NCBI GenBank assembly: GCA_910587995.1
Contig: CAJUNS010000003.1
Coordinates: forward strand, 81,438 to 145,437
Direction of reading: 5' to 3'
Length of the DNA stretch: 64,000 bases
From: an uncultured Oscillospiraceae bacterium
Lineage (GTDB): Bacteria; Bacillota_A; Clostridia; Oscillospirales; Acutalibacteraceae
Translations under genes and position numbers: made by a program
In this document: positions 8,544-17,573 of the stretch, piece after piece
Position numbering within the stretch: position 1 is the stretch's first letter
How the letters are laid out: each line of letters starts with the position of its first letter
Notes under the pieces: generated by a model
The model's database searches: none
What the model was told of the DNA's origin: nothing
What the model saw: the letters and a program-made list of their open reading frames with translations, nothing else

Positions 8544-10193
8544 TTAGTTTATGGGGAACAGCGCCGCCTCATAGGGCCGCAAGGCCGGTCCCTGGCAGCC
8601 CCCCTGGCGGTCGTAGGAGGAGAGCAGGGCCTCCCCGGCCCCTTCCAGCAGGCGGGCGGGCAGCGTGTGGGCTTCGGCGGAAAAATTGAACACCGCCAGC
8701 AGCCTTTCGCCCGGAAGGCTTCGGGTCAGGGCAATCAGCTCGTTGCAGCCAGTGTCCAAAAAGGACAGATCTCCCCGGGCCAGGGCGGGGCGCTCCTTGC
8801 GCAGGGCGATGAGCCGCCGGTAGAAGTGAAAAATAGAACGGGGGTCCTGGCGCTGGGCCTCCACGTTGATCTCCCGGGCGTTGGGGTTCACCTTCAGCCA
8901 GGGCTGGCCGGTGGTAAAGCCGCCGTGCTCCGTATTATCCCACTGCATGGGGGTGCGGGCATTGTCCCGGCTTTCCAGCTGGGCCCGGGCCAGGGCGGCT
9001 TCCGGGCTGGCCCCAGAGAGCAAAAGCTGGCGGTAGCGGTTCTGGGTGTCCGGGTCGTCATAGTCCTCAATGCGGGGCAGCTTCACATTGGTCATGCCGA
9101 TTTCCTCCCCCTGGTACACAAAGGGCGTACCGGGCAGGCTGTGGAGGAAGAGTCCCAACAGCTTGGCGGAAGCCTCCCAGTACTCCCCGTCATCCCCATA
9201 AAGCGAGACCTGCCGGGGCTTGTCGTGATTGCTGAAAAAACGGGCCCACCAGCCCTGGTCCTTAAGGGCCGCATAGCTCTCCTCCGCGTCCCGCCGCAGC
9301 TTCTCCGGGGACCAGGTGTCAATCTCCACCATAGGCAGCACAAAGGGAATGGCCATGTCGAACTCTTCCCGGCTGGTGTTCACGTAATTGGCCAGCTCCT
9401 CCACGGTGGGGGCCGATACCTCCCCCACTGTAAGCACGTTGCGGGGGGCGTAGACCCGCCGGTTCATCTCCCGAATGTAGGCGTGGGTGCCCGGCCGGCC
9501 CGCCAGGCAGTCCGGGAAGGAAAACCCGTCCGGCTGGGGAGGCAGTTTGGAGTCGGGGAAGTCCTGGGGCTTGTCCAGATAGCTGATGGCGTCCACCCGG
9601 AAACCGTCCACGCCTTTGTCCACCCACCACTCCATCATGCTGAGGATTTCCTCCCGCAGCTGGGGGCTGGCCCAGTTCAGGTCCGGCTGCTTTTTGGAAA
9701 AATAGTGGAAATAGTACTGCCCCCGCTGGGGCTCATACTCCCAGGCGCCGCCTCCAAAGGCGGAGGCCCAGTTGTTGGGTGGGCGGCCGTCTACCGGATC
9801 CCGCCAAATGTAGTACTGGCTTTTGGGGTTGTCCCGGGAGGTCCGGGACTCCTGGAACCAGGGGTGCTCGTCTGAGGAGTGGTTCACCACCAGGTCCATG
9901 ATCAGCTTCATGCCCCGCCGCTTGCAGCCGTCCCGCAGCCGGTCCCAGTCCTCCATGGTGCCGAATTCCTCCATAATCTCCTGGTAGCCGGAGATGTCAT
10001 AGCCATTGTCATCGTTGGGGGAGCGGAACACCGGGGAAAGCCACAGGGCGTTGACCCCCAGCTCTTCCAGGTAGTCCATCTTTTGCAAAATGCCCGGCAG
10101 GTCACCGATTCCGTCGCCGTTGGAATCATAAAAGCTGCGGGGGTAAATTTGGTAAATCACTAAATCCTTAATCCAGTCCTTTTCCTCTGTCAT
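8544..10193 (-). CDS. malL: GH13 alpha-glucosidase (oligo-1,6-glucosidase type)
   Basis: 549 residues, normal length for the family. All four GH13 conserved regions are visible: DLVVNHSSD (about 100-108), GFRVDAIS with nucleophile Asp201, TVGEVS with acid/base Glu258, and FFSNHDKPR with Asp324 as transition-state stabiliser. QIYPRSFYDSNGDGIGD near the start is typical of oligo-1,6-glucosidase and alpha-glucosidase. It is cytoplasmic and would hydrolyse isomaltose-type or maltose-type oligosaccharides. It starts 16 bases after the HAD phosphatase gene, so the two form an operon. The distinction between MalL-type, dextran glucosidase and trehalose-6-phosphate hydrolase cannot be made with certainty from the sequence alone. 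Confidence 0.88.
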   Translation of the reverse strand: MTEEKDWIKDLVIYQIYPRSFYDSNGDGIGDLPGILQKMDYLEELGVNALWLSPVFRSPNDDNGYDISGYQEIMEEFGTMEDWDRLRDGCKRRGMKLIMDLVVNHSSDEHPWFQESRTSRDNPKSQYYIWRDPVDGRPPNNWASAFGGGAWEYEPQRGQYYFHYFSKKQPDLNWASPQLREEILSMMEWWVDKGVDGFRVDAISYLDKPQDFPDSKLPPQPDGFSFPDCLAGRPGTHAYIREMNRRVYAPRNVLTVGEVSAPTVEELANYVNTSREEFDMAIPFVLPMVEIDTWSPEKLRRDAEESYAALKDQGWWARFFSNHDKPRQVSLYGDDGEYWEASAKLLGLFLHSLPGTPFVYQGEEIGMTNVKLPRIEDYDDPDTQNRYRQLLLSGASPEAALARAQLESRDNARTPMQWDNTEHGGFTTGQPWLKVNPNAREINVEAQRQDPRSIFHFYRRLIALRKERPALARGDLSFLDTGCNELIALTRSLPGERLLAVFNFSAEAHTLPARLLEGAGEALLSSYDRQGGCQGPALRPYEAALFPIN

Positions 10194-10209
10194 GGCGGTC
10201 CCTCCTATT

Positions 10210-10935
10210 CTAGTTTACGCGCGGTGTTTCTATCTCTTTTAGGGCGGCGGGCAGTTCCAGCAGGCTGTGGATGGTATGCTCTGGCGCGCCAACCCCGGCG
10301 GGCAGGGTCATAAACCGGTTTACCGGCATCCAGATAGCCGGCATGTGGGCCGAGTGGGCGCACAGCACGTCAAAGGGGTGGTCGCCCACATAGACGCTTT
10401 GAGCGCAGGGGACGCCCAGCTGCTGGCAGGCCAGCTCCAAAATGCGGGGGTCGGGCTTATAGAGGTCCACCTCTTCGGAGATTACCACTGCGTGGAAATA
10501 ATCCAGCAGCCTCTGCCGCTCTAAAACCTGCCGCACGCTTTTGGTGTTGTTGCTGACAATTCCCAGGGACAGGCCCCGCGCCTTAAGGTCCGCCAAAACT
10601 GGTCCGGCCCCGGGAACCGCCTCGTACTCCATGTGGTAGCTGCGCATGAACACAGGGCGCAGAGGCTCCAGCATTTCGCCGCCCAGTCCCAAAGCCCGCT
10701 GGTACACCTGGAAAATATTTCCCAGGAATTCCTCGTCCCCCATGCGCACACCGGTTTCGTTTTCCCGGCGGATCTGTTCGCCCTGCCAAATTTCACTCTC
10801 GGCATAGGCCTTTTCCACATCCTCCAAGGTCAGCCCCGGCCGGACCGGCGCCGCTGTCTGGAAGACCATTTGGGCAATGGTGGGCTTTTTCAGCAGCAAG
10901 GTATTGTCAATGTCAAACAACACACAGCGAAGCAT
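10210..10935 (-). CDS. HAD-family phosphatase (phosphoglycolate phosphatase-like)
   Basis: 241 residues from ATG 10935, chosen because GGGAG lies eight bases upstream; in-frame GTG and ATG codons further up overlap the ribosome site. Motif I is DIDNT (Asp8, Asp10), motif II is IVSNN, and motif IV is GDHPFD, as in HAD subfamily I enzymes with a helical cap. It would dephosphorylate a small phospho-sugar or similar metabolite in the cytoplasm. Its position 16 bases before the GH13 gene suggests a link to carbohydrate metabolism, for example detoxifying a phosphorylated by-product. Substrate is unknown. Confidence 0.85.
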   Translation of the reverse strand: MLRCVLFDIDNTLLLKKPTIAQMVFQTAAPVRPGLTLEDVEKAYAESEIWQGEQIRRENETGVRMGDEEFLGNIFQVYQRALGLGGEMLEPLRPVFMRSYHMEYEAVPGAGPVLADLKARGLSLGIVSNNTKSVRQVLERQRLLDYFHAVVISEEVDLYKPDPRILELACQQLGVPCAQSVYVGDHPFDVLCAHSAHMPAIWMPVNRFMTLPAGVGAPEHTIHSLLELPAALKEIETPRVN

Positions 10936-11259
10936 ACGCATCACTCCCTTTTTTCATTATGCTGGGAGAGGGCCGGTGCTTTTGCATGGCAAGGGCCTCT
11001 CCATGGCGGACCATGCGTTCGCTTGGGAACATTTTACCACATTTTCCCCAGCGGGGCAAGGCGTTTTGGGGCAGGGAGGATAACCAAATCCATGAGAAAA
11101 ATTTTGGGGGCCAAGCCTTTCCTGCCGCCCCCGGCATGGCCGCATTCTCCCCAAAAAACGCAAATCAAGGGCCCCGCCCAGCCGCTCCAGCGAGCGGTCG
11201 GACGGAGCCGGCAAGCTCCCGTGCTATTCTCTTTTCTCCTCCCCGGCAGGCCCGCCGCT
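10936..11259. other. 324-bp intergenic region without a gene
   Basis: It lies downstream of the minus-strand merR gene and upstream of the HAD gene. GGAGAGG near 10964 can pair with CCTCTCC near 11000 in the HAD leader. Short open frames here lack ribosome sites and family resemblance. No clear terminator with a T-run follows merR, so part of this region may be merR 3' untranslated RNA. Confidence 0.55.
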
Positions 11260-11616
11260 TTAGGTCTTCTCCTTTTCCTGGTGCCACTGGATCTTCTGTT
11301 CCAGCCGGGCCAGGGCCGCCTCAATCTGCTGGCGCTGCTCCAAAAGAGCCTCCCGCTGGCGGCGCAGCAGCTCCAGCCGGGCGGGGATGGTTTCTGTCCC
11401 CTGCTGGTAGAGCCGCACATAGTCCACAATGGCCTCTACGGTCAGGCCCGCGCCCCGCAGGCATTTGGCCAGCTCCACCCAGGCCAGGTCTTCCGGCTGG
11501 TAGTCCCGGTGGCCGGAAGCGGAGCGGGTCACCCGGGGAATCATCCCCACGCGTTCGTAATACCGCAGGGTGTCTTGGCTGATGCCGTACTGGCCGCTCA
11601 CTTCTTTTATCGTCAA
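11260..11616 (-). CDS. MerR-family transcriptional regulator
   Basis: 118 residues from TTG 11616, with GGGAAGGGA six bases upstream. The N-terminal winged helix-turn-helix is typical (IKEVSGQYGISQDTLRYYER, about residues 3-22), followed by RDYQPEDLAWVELAKCLRGAG and a C-terminal coiled coil (about 75-118) for dimerisation. There is no Cys-rich metal loop, so it belongs to the AdhR/NmlR-like or drug-sensing branches rather than the metal sensors. MerR proteins untwist promoters with 19-20 bp spacers. Its own promoter (19 bp) and the ECF S-component promoter (19 bp) fit that rule, so both are likely targets. Confidence 0.9.
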   Translation of the reverse strand: MTIKEVSGQYGISQDTLRYYERVGMIPRVTRSASGHRDYQPEDLAWVELAKCLRGAGLTVEAIVDYVRLYQQGTETIPARLELLRRQREALLEQRQQIEAALARLEQKIQWHQEKEKT

Positions 11617-11679
11617 TTTGCATCCCTTCCCGTCTCATTCATTTCCGCCGCTTACGTTTTCGCCGGGCGGGGCAATTCC

Positions 11680-11710
11680 ATTATACTATTTGGAGTAAGC
11701 TTAAGGTCAA
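11680..11710 (-). promoter_or_regulatory. MerR-type promoter (19-bp spacer) of the merR gene
   Basis: On the minus strand: TTGACC, 19-base spacer, TATAAT. The spacer carries TAAGCTTA and then ACTCCA at spacer positions 9-14. Long spacers with operators between the -35 and -10 boxes are the hallmark of MerR-controlled promoters, so autoregulation is likely. Confidence 0.85.
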
Positions 11711-11779
11711 GCCGTGAATCATGACAAATCTTCCGTGAAAACTCTGTGCATTTTTTCGCCGCTTCCCTGCTCTTTTCCC

Positions 11780-11808
11780 TTGACAGAGCCGGAAGCGCAT
11801 GGTATAAA
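11780..11808 (+). promoter_or_regulatory. sigma-A promoter of the Smr-like gene
   Basis: TTGACA, 17-base spacer, TATAAA. It stands about 50 bases before the Smr start codon. Confidence 0.8.
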
Positions 11809-11860
11809 TTTGGTATATCTGAACAAATCAGGGGCCCTGCCCGGAAAGGACGGATGCGCC

Positions 11861-12136
11861 ATGCGCTTTCGCCGCCAAGGAAATGTGATGACCGTGGACC
11901 TGCACGGGCTTTATGAAGCCGCCGCCCGCAGCCTGCTGCTCAACTGGCTGGACCACGCCCCGGAAGGCGTCCGCGAACTGCGGGTGATTCACGGCTGCAA
12001 CCAGGGCGTGGTGCTGCGGGATATGGTGCGCCAGTCCCTGCGCCACCGGCGGTTGACCGGCTGGCTGCCCGCCTTGAACCCCGGCGAGACACGGCTGCTC
12101 CTTCGGCAGCCGCGGCTTTGTGAAAAAATGTCTTGA
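11861..12136 (+). CDS. small stand-alone Smr-domain protein
   Basis: 91 residues starting at ATG 11861, with AAAGGA about ten bases upstream and the promoter at 11780-11808 correctly placed. The pattern VDLHGLYEAAAR...GVRELRVIHGCNQGVVLRDMV matches the Smr domain of MutS2 C-termini (DLHG plus the GxG-like HGxxxGxLR loop). Here the loop reads HGCNQGVVLRDM, close to but not identical to the usual HGKGTGxLR. Smr domains are nicking or RNA-cleaving nucleases; isolated ones are common in Firmicutes but poorly understood. The TGA stop lies inside the -35 box of the next promoter, so the next operon is transcribed independently. Confidence 0.75.
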   Translation: MRFRRQGNVMTVDLHGLYEAAARSLLLNWLDHAPEGVRELRVIHGCNQGVVLRDMVRQSLRHRRLTGWLPALNPGETRLLLRQPRLCEKMS

Positions 12137-12163
12137 CATGGACCCCACTCCAGGGAATATAAT
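12133..12163 (+). promoter_or_regulatory. MerR-type promoter (19-bp spacer) of the ECF/kinase operon
   Basis: TTGACA at 12133-12138 and TATAAT at 12158-12163 with a 19-base spacer. The spacer has TGGA...TCCA inverted ends and ACTCCA at positions 9-14, the same positions as in the nearby merR promoter. Control by the adjacent MerR protein is inferred. Confidence 0.8.
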
Positions 12164-12224
12164 GGGAGCATTGCGGACAGGCCTTGCCAGCCGTTCTCAA
12201 AAAACGCCACGGAGGGGATCTCTT

Positions 12225-12794
12225 ATGAAACCTGTATCAAAAAATCTTGTTCTGCCCGCCCTGTTTTTGTCCCTGGGGCTGGTGCTGCCCTTTTTAACCG
12301 GTCAGATTCCGCAAATCGGCCAGATGCTTTTGCCCATGCACATCCCGGTGCTCCTGTGCGGGCTGATCTGCGGCTGGCAGCGGGGGGCCGCCGTTGGCTT
12401 TGTGCTGCCGCTGCTGCGCTCGGTTTTGTTTGGCGCGCCTCCCTTCTTTCCCCAAGCCACCGGCATGGCTTTTGAGCTGCTGGCCTATGGCCTGGTGGTG
12501 GGCCTGCTGTACAGCCTCTCCCGCTGGCACTGCCTGCTGGCCCTGTACCGCTGCCTGGTGCTGGCCATGCTGGCGGGCCGGGCGGTTTGGGGCGTGGTTC
12601 AAACCATCCAACTGGGCGTCAGCGGAGGTGGCTTTACCCTGTCCATGTTCCTGGCCGGGGCCTTTTTCAACGCCATTCCCGGCATTTTGGCCCAGCTGAT
12701 TTTGGTTCCCGCCGTTATGCTGGCCCTGGACCGCACGGGGCTGGTTCCCTTTGGCTCCAACCGGGAAAACGCCCATGAAGACGCCAGCGCTTAA
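12225..12794 (+). CDS. ECF transporter S component (substrate-binding membrane subunit)
   Basis: 189 residues, six predicted membrane segments, starting at ATG 12225 with GGAGGGG upstream. The pattern QIPQIGQMLLPMHIPVLLCGLICGW near the start is that of the common Firmicute ECF S-component family (PF12822 type), which captures a vitamin or nucleobase-like substrate and hands it to the shared EcfA1A2T module. Those energy subunits are not in this window. The next gene, a small kinase, overlaps its end by 20 bases, suggesting that the imported compound is phosphorylated and trapped. Substrate unknown. Confidence 0.85.
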   Translation: MKPVSKNLVLPALFLSLGLVLPFLTGQIPQIGQMLLPMHIPVLLCGLICGWQRGAAVGFVLPLLRSVLFGAPPFFPQATGMAFELLAYGLVVGLLYSLSRWHCLLALYRCLVLAMLAGRAVWGVVQTIQLGVSGGGFTLSMFLAGAFFNAIPGILAQLILVPAVMLALDRTGLVPFGSNRENAHEDASA

Positions 12795-13389
12795 CCTGGA
12801 AGCCGCCGCTTTGGCCATCCGGCAGGCGGTGGAGCCCCTGGCCGGGGCTGGGCCCCTGCTGGTAGCTCTGGACGGGCGCTGCGCCGCGGGAAAAACCACC
12901 CTGGCGGCTTATCTTCAGCGGCAGACCGGCTGGGGGCTGGCCCATATGGACCACTTCTTCCTGCGCCCCCAGCAGCGCACCCCGGCCCGGCTGGCGGAAC
13001 CCGGCGGCAATGTGGACCGGGAACGGTTTCTAGAGGAAGTACTGCTGCCCTTGGAGGCGGGACAGGCTGCGGTCTACCGCCCCTTTGACTGCCACACCCA
13101 GAGCCTGGGGGAGCCTCTGCGTCTGGAGCCCGGGCCGGTGCTGCTGGTGGAGGGCTCTTACTGCTGCCACCCCGCCCTCTGGGACCGGTATGGGCTGCAT
13201 GTGTTCCTGACCGTGGACCCGGAGGAGCAGCTGCGGCGCATTGCCGCCCGCAATGGTCCGGCGGGGCTGGAAGCTTTCCGGCAGCGGTGGATTCCTCTGG
13301 AAGAAGGGTATTTTGAGGCATTTGCACTGGCGGAACGCTGTGAGCTGGTTTTAGCCCTGGACGGGACAAAGGACGGCAAAAAAACATAA
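12775..13389 (+). CDS. P-loop kinase, uridine kinase-like
   Basis: 204 residues from ATG 12775, which lies inside the S-component gene (20-base overlap). The P-loop is ALDGRCAAGKTT (about residues 32-43); MDHFF resembles the substrate-binding segment of uridine/phosphoribulokinase-type enzymes, and LLVEGSYCC the Walker B region. Translational coupling with an ECF S component points to salvage of the imported metabolite, by analogy with nucleoside or vitamin kinases. The exact substrate cannot be read from the sequence. A terminator follows at once. Confidence 0.8.
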   Translation: MKTPALNLEAAALAIRQAVEPLAGAGPLLVALDGRCAAGKTTLAAYLQRQTGWGLAHMDHFFLRPQQRTPARLAEPGGNVDRERFLEEVLLPLEAGQAAVYRPFDCHTQSLGEPLRLEPGPVLLVEGSYCCHPALWDRYGLHVFLTVDPEEQLRRIAARNGPAGLEAFRQRWIPLEEGYFEAFALAERCELVLALDGTKDGKKT

Positions 13390-13431
13390 AAGAGCAAGGC
13401 CCCCATTTTCTGGGCGGGCCTTGCTCTTTTT
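13388..13431. terminator. terminator after the kinase gene, also facing the solute-binding protein gene
   Basis: AAAGAGCAAGGCCC pairs with GGGCCTTGCTCTTT around a short loop, then TT. The arms are flanked by A-runs and T-runs, so it can work in both directions. Confidence 0.9.
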
Positions 13432-13466
13432 ATGGAGCGGCGCTCCGGTTGTTTTGCGAATCGGGC

Positions 13467-14771
13467 TTACTGTTCCAACGACGCGGCCTGCAGCTGGTCA
13501 AAGGCCTCCATGCACTGGTCTACTGTGGCGCCCTCCAACAGCTGGCGCACAATCTGGCAGGTGTTGCCCCACTGCTCCACCCGCATCCCCGCGTTGGAGC
13601 CCAGCACATAGACTCCCTCCTCGATCCGGTCGTTTAAAGGCTTTAGGGCAGGCACACAGTCTACCTTGACATTCTTGGAGGGAGAAATCACCCGGTTGGT
13701 CTCAGCGTATATCTGCAGCGCCTCATCCGAGGTGATAATTTCCATCACCCGCACCGCGTCTTCCGCGTGCTCCGCATTAGCCCCCACGCCCCAGCCGGTC
13801 ATGGGCATTACGGGCATCGGGCCCAAACTGCTGGGGAAACCGATGACCTGCATGTTGAAGCTGGCTTTCCCATAGGCGGTTTCCGAGTTGGCCGCGCCCC
13901 AGTAGGCCATGACAATGGGGGTCTTCTGAGCCAGAAAGTCCGCCCCCTCTCCCTCAATGGCCTCGCTGACTCTGGCCTTTTCCGCGTCAATATAGCCCCG
14001 GTCTATGAGCGTCTGCAAAAACTCGAAGCCTGGCCGCATATAGTCGCTGTATTTGGCCTCGCCGCTGTTTAAAGCCGCAATCTCCGCCTCTGTGTTTCCG
14101 CCGTTGTACAGGCCGGCGTAAGCCTGGGCAAAAACAAAGGTTTCCAGCCACCAGCGGTTGGCTCCCACTGGCGTTTCGATTCCGTTCTCCTGGAAAACCC
14201 GGCAGCACTCCAAAAAGTCTTCCGGGGTCTGGGGCAGGTCCAGCCGGTATTGGTCGAACAGGTCCTTGTTGACAAAGAGCCCGTAGGCCACCACCTCTTG
14301 GGGAATGGCCACCAGCTTGCCATCCACCGTGTTGGCGGTGCGGACGATCTCCCGCAGGTTTTTGGCGCTTTCCAGACCGGAAAGGTCCATCAGCCTGCCT
14401 TCCTCCCCCAAAGCGAGCACGGTATCTGGGTTCAGCAGGTACAGGTCATCCATATTGCTGCGCGCCCGGTCCAGGACCACATCATCGTAGGTCTTGTCCT
14501 GGTGGTCTTCCGCCGTGTAGGTCTTGTAGGCCACGGTCAGGTCCAAGGCCTCTTCCGCCATGGCTATGGTCAGGTCCGCGGCGGTGCGCGCCACATTTTC
14601 CGCATCCGGGTCGGTTTTTTCCATGGGACTGAACAGATTGACCACCCGCTCCGCTTCCTCCCGCTGGGTAACCAAGTTCTTCGGCTCTTGGGCGCAGGAG
14701 GCCAGCAGCACAACCGCCAGCGCCGCCCAACAGACTTTTAGCGCCCGCCATTTTCTCCTCTGATGCTTCAT
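13467..14771 (-). CDS. extracellular solute-binding lipoprotein (family 1)
   Basis: 434 residues with a lipoprotein signal: basic start, hydrophobic stretch and LASCAQ lipobox at about residue 26. It has family-1 binding-protein features (VAYGLFVNKDLFDQYRLDLPQTPEDFL, then TGWGVGANAEHAEDAVRVMEIITS). No permease or ATPase is beside it. Its start overlaps the stop of a hybrid histidine kinase gene by four bases, so it probably works with that kinase as an extracytoplasmic ligand sensor, rather than for transport. The residual possibility is that it serves a transporter encoded elsewhere. Confidence 0.85.
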   Translation of the reverse strand: MKHQRRKWRALKVCWAALAVVLLASCAQEPKNLVTQREEAERVVNLFSPMEKTDPDAENVARTAADLTIAMAEEALDLTVAYKTYTAEDHQDKTYDDVVLDRARSNMDDLYLLNPDTVLALGEEGRLMDLSGLESAKNLREIVRTANTVDGKLVAIPQEVVAYGLFVNKDLFDQYRLDLPQTPEDFLECCRVFQENGIETPVGANRWWLETFVFAQAYAGLYNGGNTEAEIAALNSGEAKYSDYMRPGFEFLQTLIDRGYIDAEKARVSEAIEGEGADFLAQKTPIVMAYWGAANSETAYGKASFNMQVIGFPSSLGPMPVMPMTGWGVGANAEHAEDAVRVMEIITSDEALQIYAETNRVISPSKNVKVDCVPALKPLNDRIEEGVYVLGSNAGMRVEQWGNTCQIVRQLLEGATVDQCMEAFDQLQAASLEQ

Positions 14772-17316
14772 TGCCTTTCATCCCTTCTTCGTGTGCATTG
14801 CCCCACGGCCCTGCGCAGAAGCTCCATGTCCAAAGGCTTTGGCACATGGGCGTCCATACCGGCGTTTAGGGCCGCTTTTTCATCCTCGGCAAAGGCGTTG
14901 GCGGTCATGGCGATGATGGGCACCCGCTTCCCTGGGGCCTCCAGGGCCCGGATGGCCTTGGCCGCCTCGTGGCCGTTCATCACCGGCATCTGTACGTCCA
15001 TCAGAATCGCGTCAAATGCCTCCGGCTCCTGCTGGAACCGCTCCACCGCCAAGCGGCCGTTGACCACAATCTCGCAGGAAGCGCCCTCGATTTCCAGCAG
15101 CTCCTGCAAAATTTCCCCGTTTATCTCGTTGTCCTCTGCCGCCAGGAAGCGCAGGCCCCGCAGGCTTCCGGCCTTTTCCGGCTCCGGCTCTTCCTGGGGC
15201 TGGGCCCACAGCTCCTTCAGCTTTTCCCGCAGGGCGGAGGCAAAGAAGGGCTTGGGCAGCACCGCGGTGTGCTCCAGCCCAGAAGGGGCTTCGGCCGCGC
15301 CCTCTTCGTCAAGAAGCACCAGGGGCGCTCCGCCGGGCAGGGCCTCCCGCAGCTGCCGGACTTCTGGAATGGAGCCCGCGCCGCTGTCCAGCAGGGCCAG
15401 CTGGCAGCTTCCCCCGCCCCGCAGCCACAGAAGGGCCTCCTGGAGGCTTCCGGCGGTTTGGAGCTGAAGCCCCGTATCCTCCATGAGGGAGAGGATGTTC
15501 TCCCGGCTCTGGGGATCCCCGTCCACCAGCAGCACCTGGCGGATCTCCCGCCTGGCCCAGAACTGCCGGTCCGCCTGCTCTTCCAGAATACGCAGCTCCA
15601 GGTCCACTTGGAACCGGGTGCCCTTGTCCACCTGGCTTTCCACCTGGATGGTTCCGCCCATCAGCTCCACAATGCTTTTGGTTATGGCCATGCCCAGGCC
15701 CGTGCCCTGGACCTTGTTGGTGGTGCTGTTTTCCGCCCGGGTAAAGGCGTCGAACAGCTTCTCCAAATACTCCGGCGTCATGCCGTAGCCCGTGTCTTCC
15801 ACCTCAATGCGCAAGTGCTCATACTGGCTGGACCGCTGCTTGAGTCCCAAAATGCGCAGCCAGATTTGTCCGCCCTCCGGCGTATATTTCACCGCGTTGG
15901 ACAGCAGGTTAATCAAAATCTGGTTCAGCCGGGTCTCGTCCCCCACCAAATACTCGTGCCGCAGGCCCGAAGCCTCCACATGAAAGGCCTGCCCCCTGGC
16001 CTTTGCCATAGGCTGAATGATGGCGTCCACCGAAGAGACCACCTGGCTGAGGGAGAAGGGCTCCAGGTTCAGCACCACCTTGCCGCTCTCAATTTTGGAT
16101 ACATCCAGAATATCGTTGATTAAGCTGAGCAGATGCTGGCCGGAGGCCGTGATTTTTTTGGTATATTCCCGCACTTTGGCCGGGTTCTCCGCCTCTGTGG
16201 CCAGCAGGGAGGTAAAGCCCAGCACCGCGTTCATGGGTGTGCGGATGTCGTGAGACATGTTGGAAAGGAACATAGTCTTAGACTGGCTGGCAATTTGAGC
16301 GGCCCGCAGGGCCTCGGCCAGCTGCTGGTTATGGAGGCGGCGCTCCGCCTCCTGCTCCCGCCGCAGCTTTTCCTGCTGCCTCCAATTCAAATAGTACAAA
16401 AGAATGCACAGGAAAAAGGCCGTCAGCATGGTGGCCACCACAATCAAAATGCTTTGGCTGACCGCGCGGCCCTCCTGCTGAATGGCCTGCACCGGCACAT
16501 AGCCCACCAGGTAGACGGTTCCCCCGTTTACCGGCCACATATAGTTCAGAGCCCTCACGTCCCGGATGTCGTGATAAAACAGCACGTTGCGCCCGGTTTC
16601 CAGGCACTCCCCCACTTCCTCCTGGATGGCCCGGTCCACAATGCTGTTGGCCCGGTAAAAGTCCTCCAGGTTCAAGTGTCCCGCGCTCCGCTGGCCCATC
16701 CCCTTGGGCTTGAGCACAAACCGCTGGCTCTCCGCGTCCATAATGTAAAGGGTGGCCTGCTTGTTGTAAAACCCATTGGGAAGAGACTTGTCGATGGCGT
16801 CGTACACATACTCCCCATATAGGGTCCCAATCTCCCGGCCCTCCTCTCTACCGGGCACTTGATGGTATAGGACCAGGTGCCCATATAGTTTATATAGGAC
16901 TGGGAGACCGGCATGCCCAAGACTGTGCCCCCGGCGGAAAAGTCCAGGCCCTCTTCGGTAAAGGCCTCGCCGGTGTTGGAGACGCCCTCCCGTTCACCGG
17001 CCAGGATCAGGGACATCTTCGACATGGTCTGGTTTTTCTCGCAGGCGCGGATATAGGCCTCTGGGTCCTCCGCCCGGGCGATCTCCTGAGCGGCCAAAAC
17101 CTGAAACTCCCCTTCGCTGCGCAGAATCGCCTCAATGGTGCTCTGAATCAGGTCCAGGCTTTCGCTCAGGTTCTGAATGGCCGAAGCGGACATTTCCGAA
17201 GTAGCCTTTCGGGAGACGGTGTACACCACGGTTCCTAAAATGCTGAAAACCAACACAATGGAAAGGAGCAAGGACAGCCCCTTCTGTTTTTCCCTTTTGA
17301 TTGACATCGCTTTCAT
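14768..17316 (-). pseudogene. hybrid sensor histidine kinase interrupted by a frameshift
   Basis: Two adjoining frames together give one protein of about 849 residues. The upstream part (17316 to about 16858, 153 residues) holds the start, a membrane helix (about 13-33) and the first half of an extracellular sensor. The downstream frame begins near 16858 and continues with GTLYGEYVYD, a second membrane helix (about 287-310), the H box SHDIRTPMN, N box, G box DTGYGM, a degenerate receiver (VLLVDGDPQ, LLDSGAG) and an intact receiver with LMDVQMP. A single missing base around 16855-16860 would explain the break: AAGTGCCC instead of AAGGTGCCC. It could be a real inactivation, a sequencing error, or two separate proteins. 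Confidence 0.85.
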
Positions 17317-17416
17317 AGGCAGTCTCCATTCCGATGCCGCGGGCGGCGCTAAGGCCCCCCGGCTGGAAAAAAGTTGCTTTCCCCAGGGCGTTCTGGGCTC
17401 ATGGGTTTGTTTTACC

Positions 17417-17446
17417 ATTATACTATATTTCGGATTTTTGTGTCAA
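17417..17446 (-). promoter_or_regulatory. predicted promoter of the histidine kinase operon
   Basis: On the minus strand: TTGACA, 18-base spacer, TATAAT. It stands about 100 bases before the kinase start. Confidence 0.75.
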
Positions 17447-17573
17447 TAGCTAGGAAAGAAGGGGTGAGGACAAAAGGGCGGATTTCTCGCGCGGCCTGTC
17501 CCCCCAAAACGCCGGGAAAACCGGCCCGGCCTTTCGCCGCGCCGGTCTTTCCGCTTTACTCCCCCGCGTTTCT

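Noticed and set aside
8322..9875. Long plus-strand frame opposite the GH13 gene
   Set aside because: It overlaps the end of the LacI gene and lies opposite a gene with all catalytic motifs.
10957..11214. Small minus-strand open frame after merR
   Set aside because: No ribosome site and no family resemblance; composition matches non-coding spacer.
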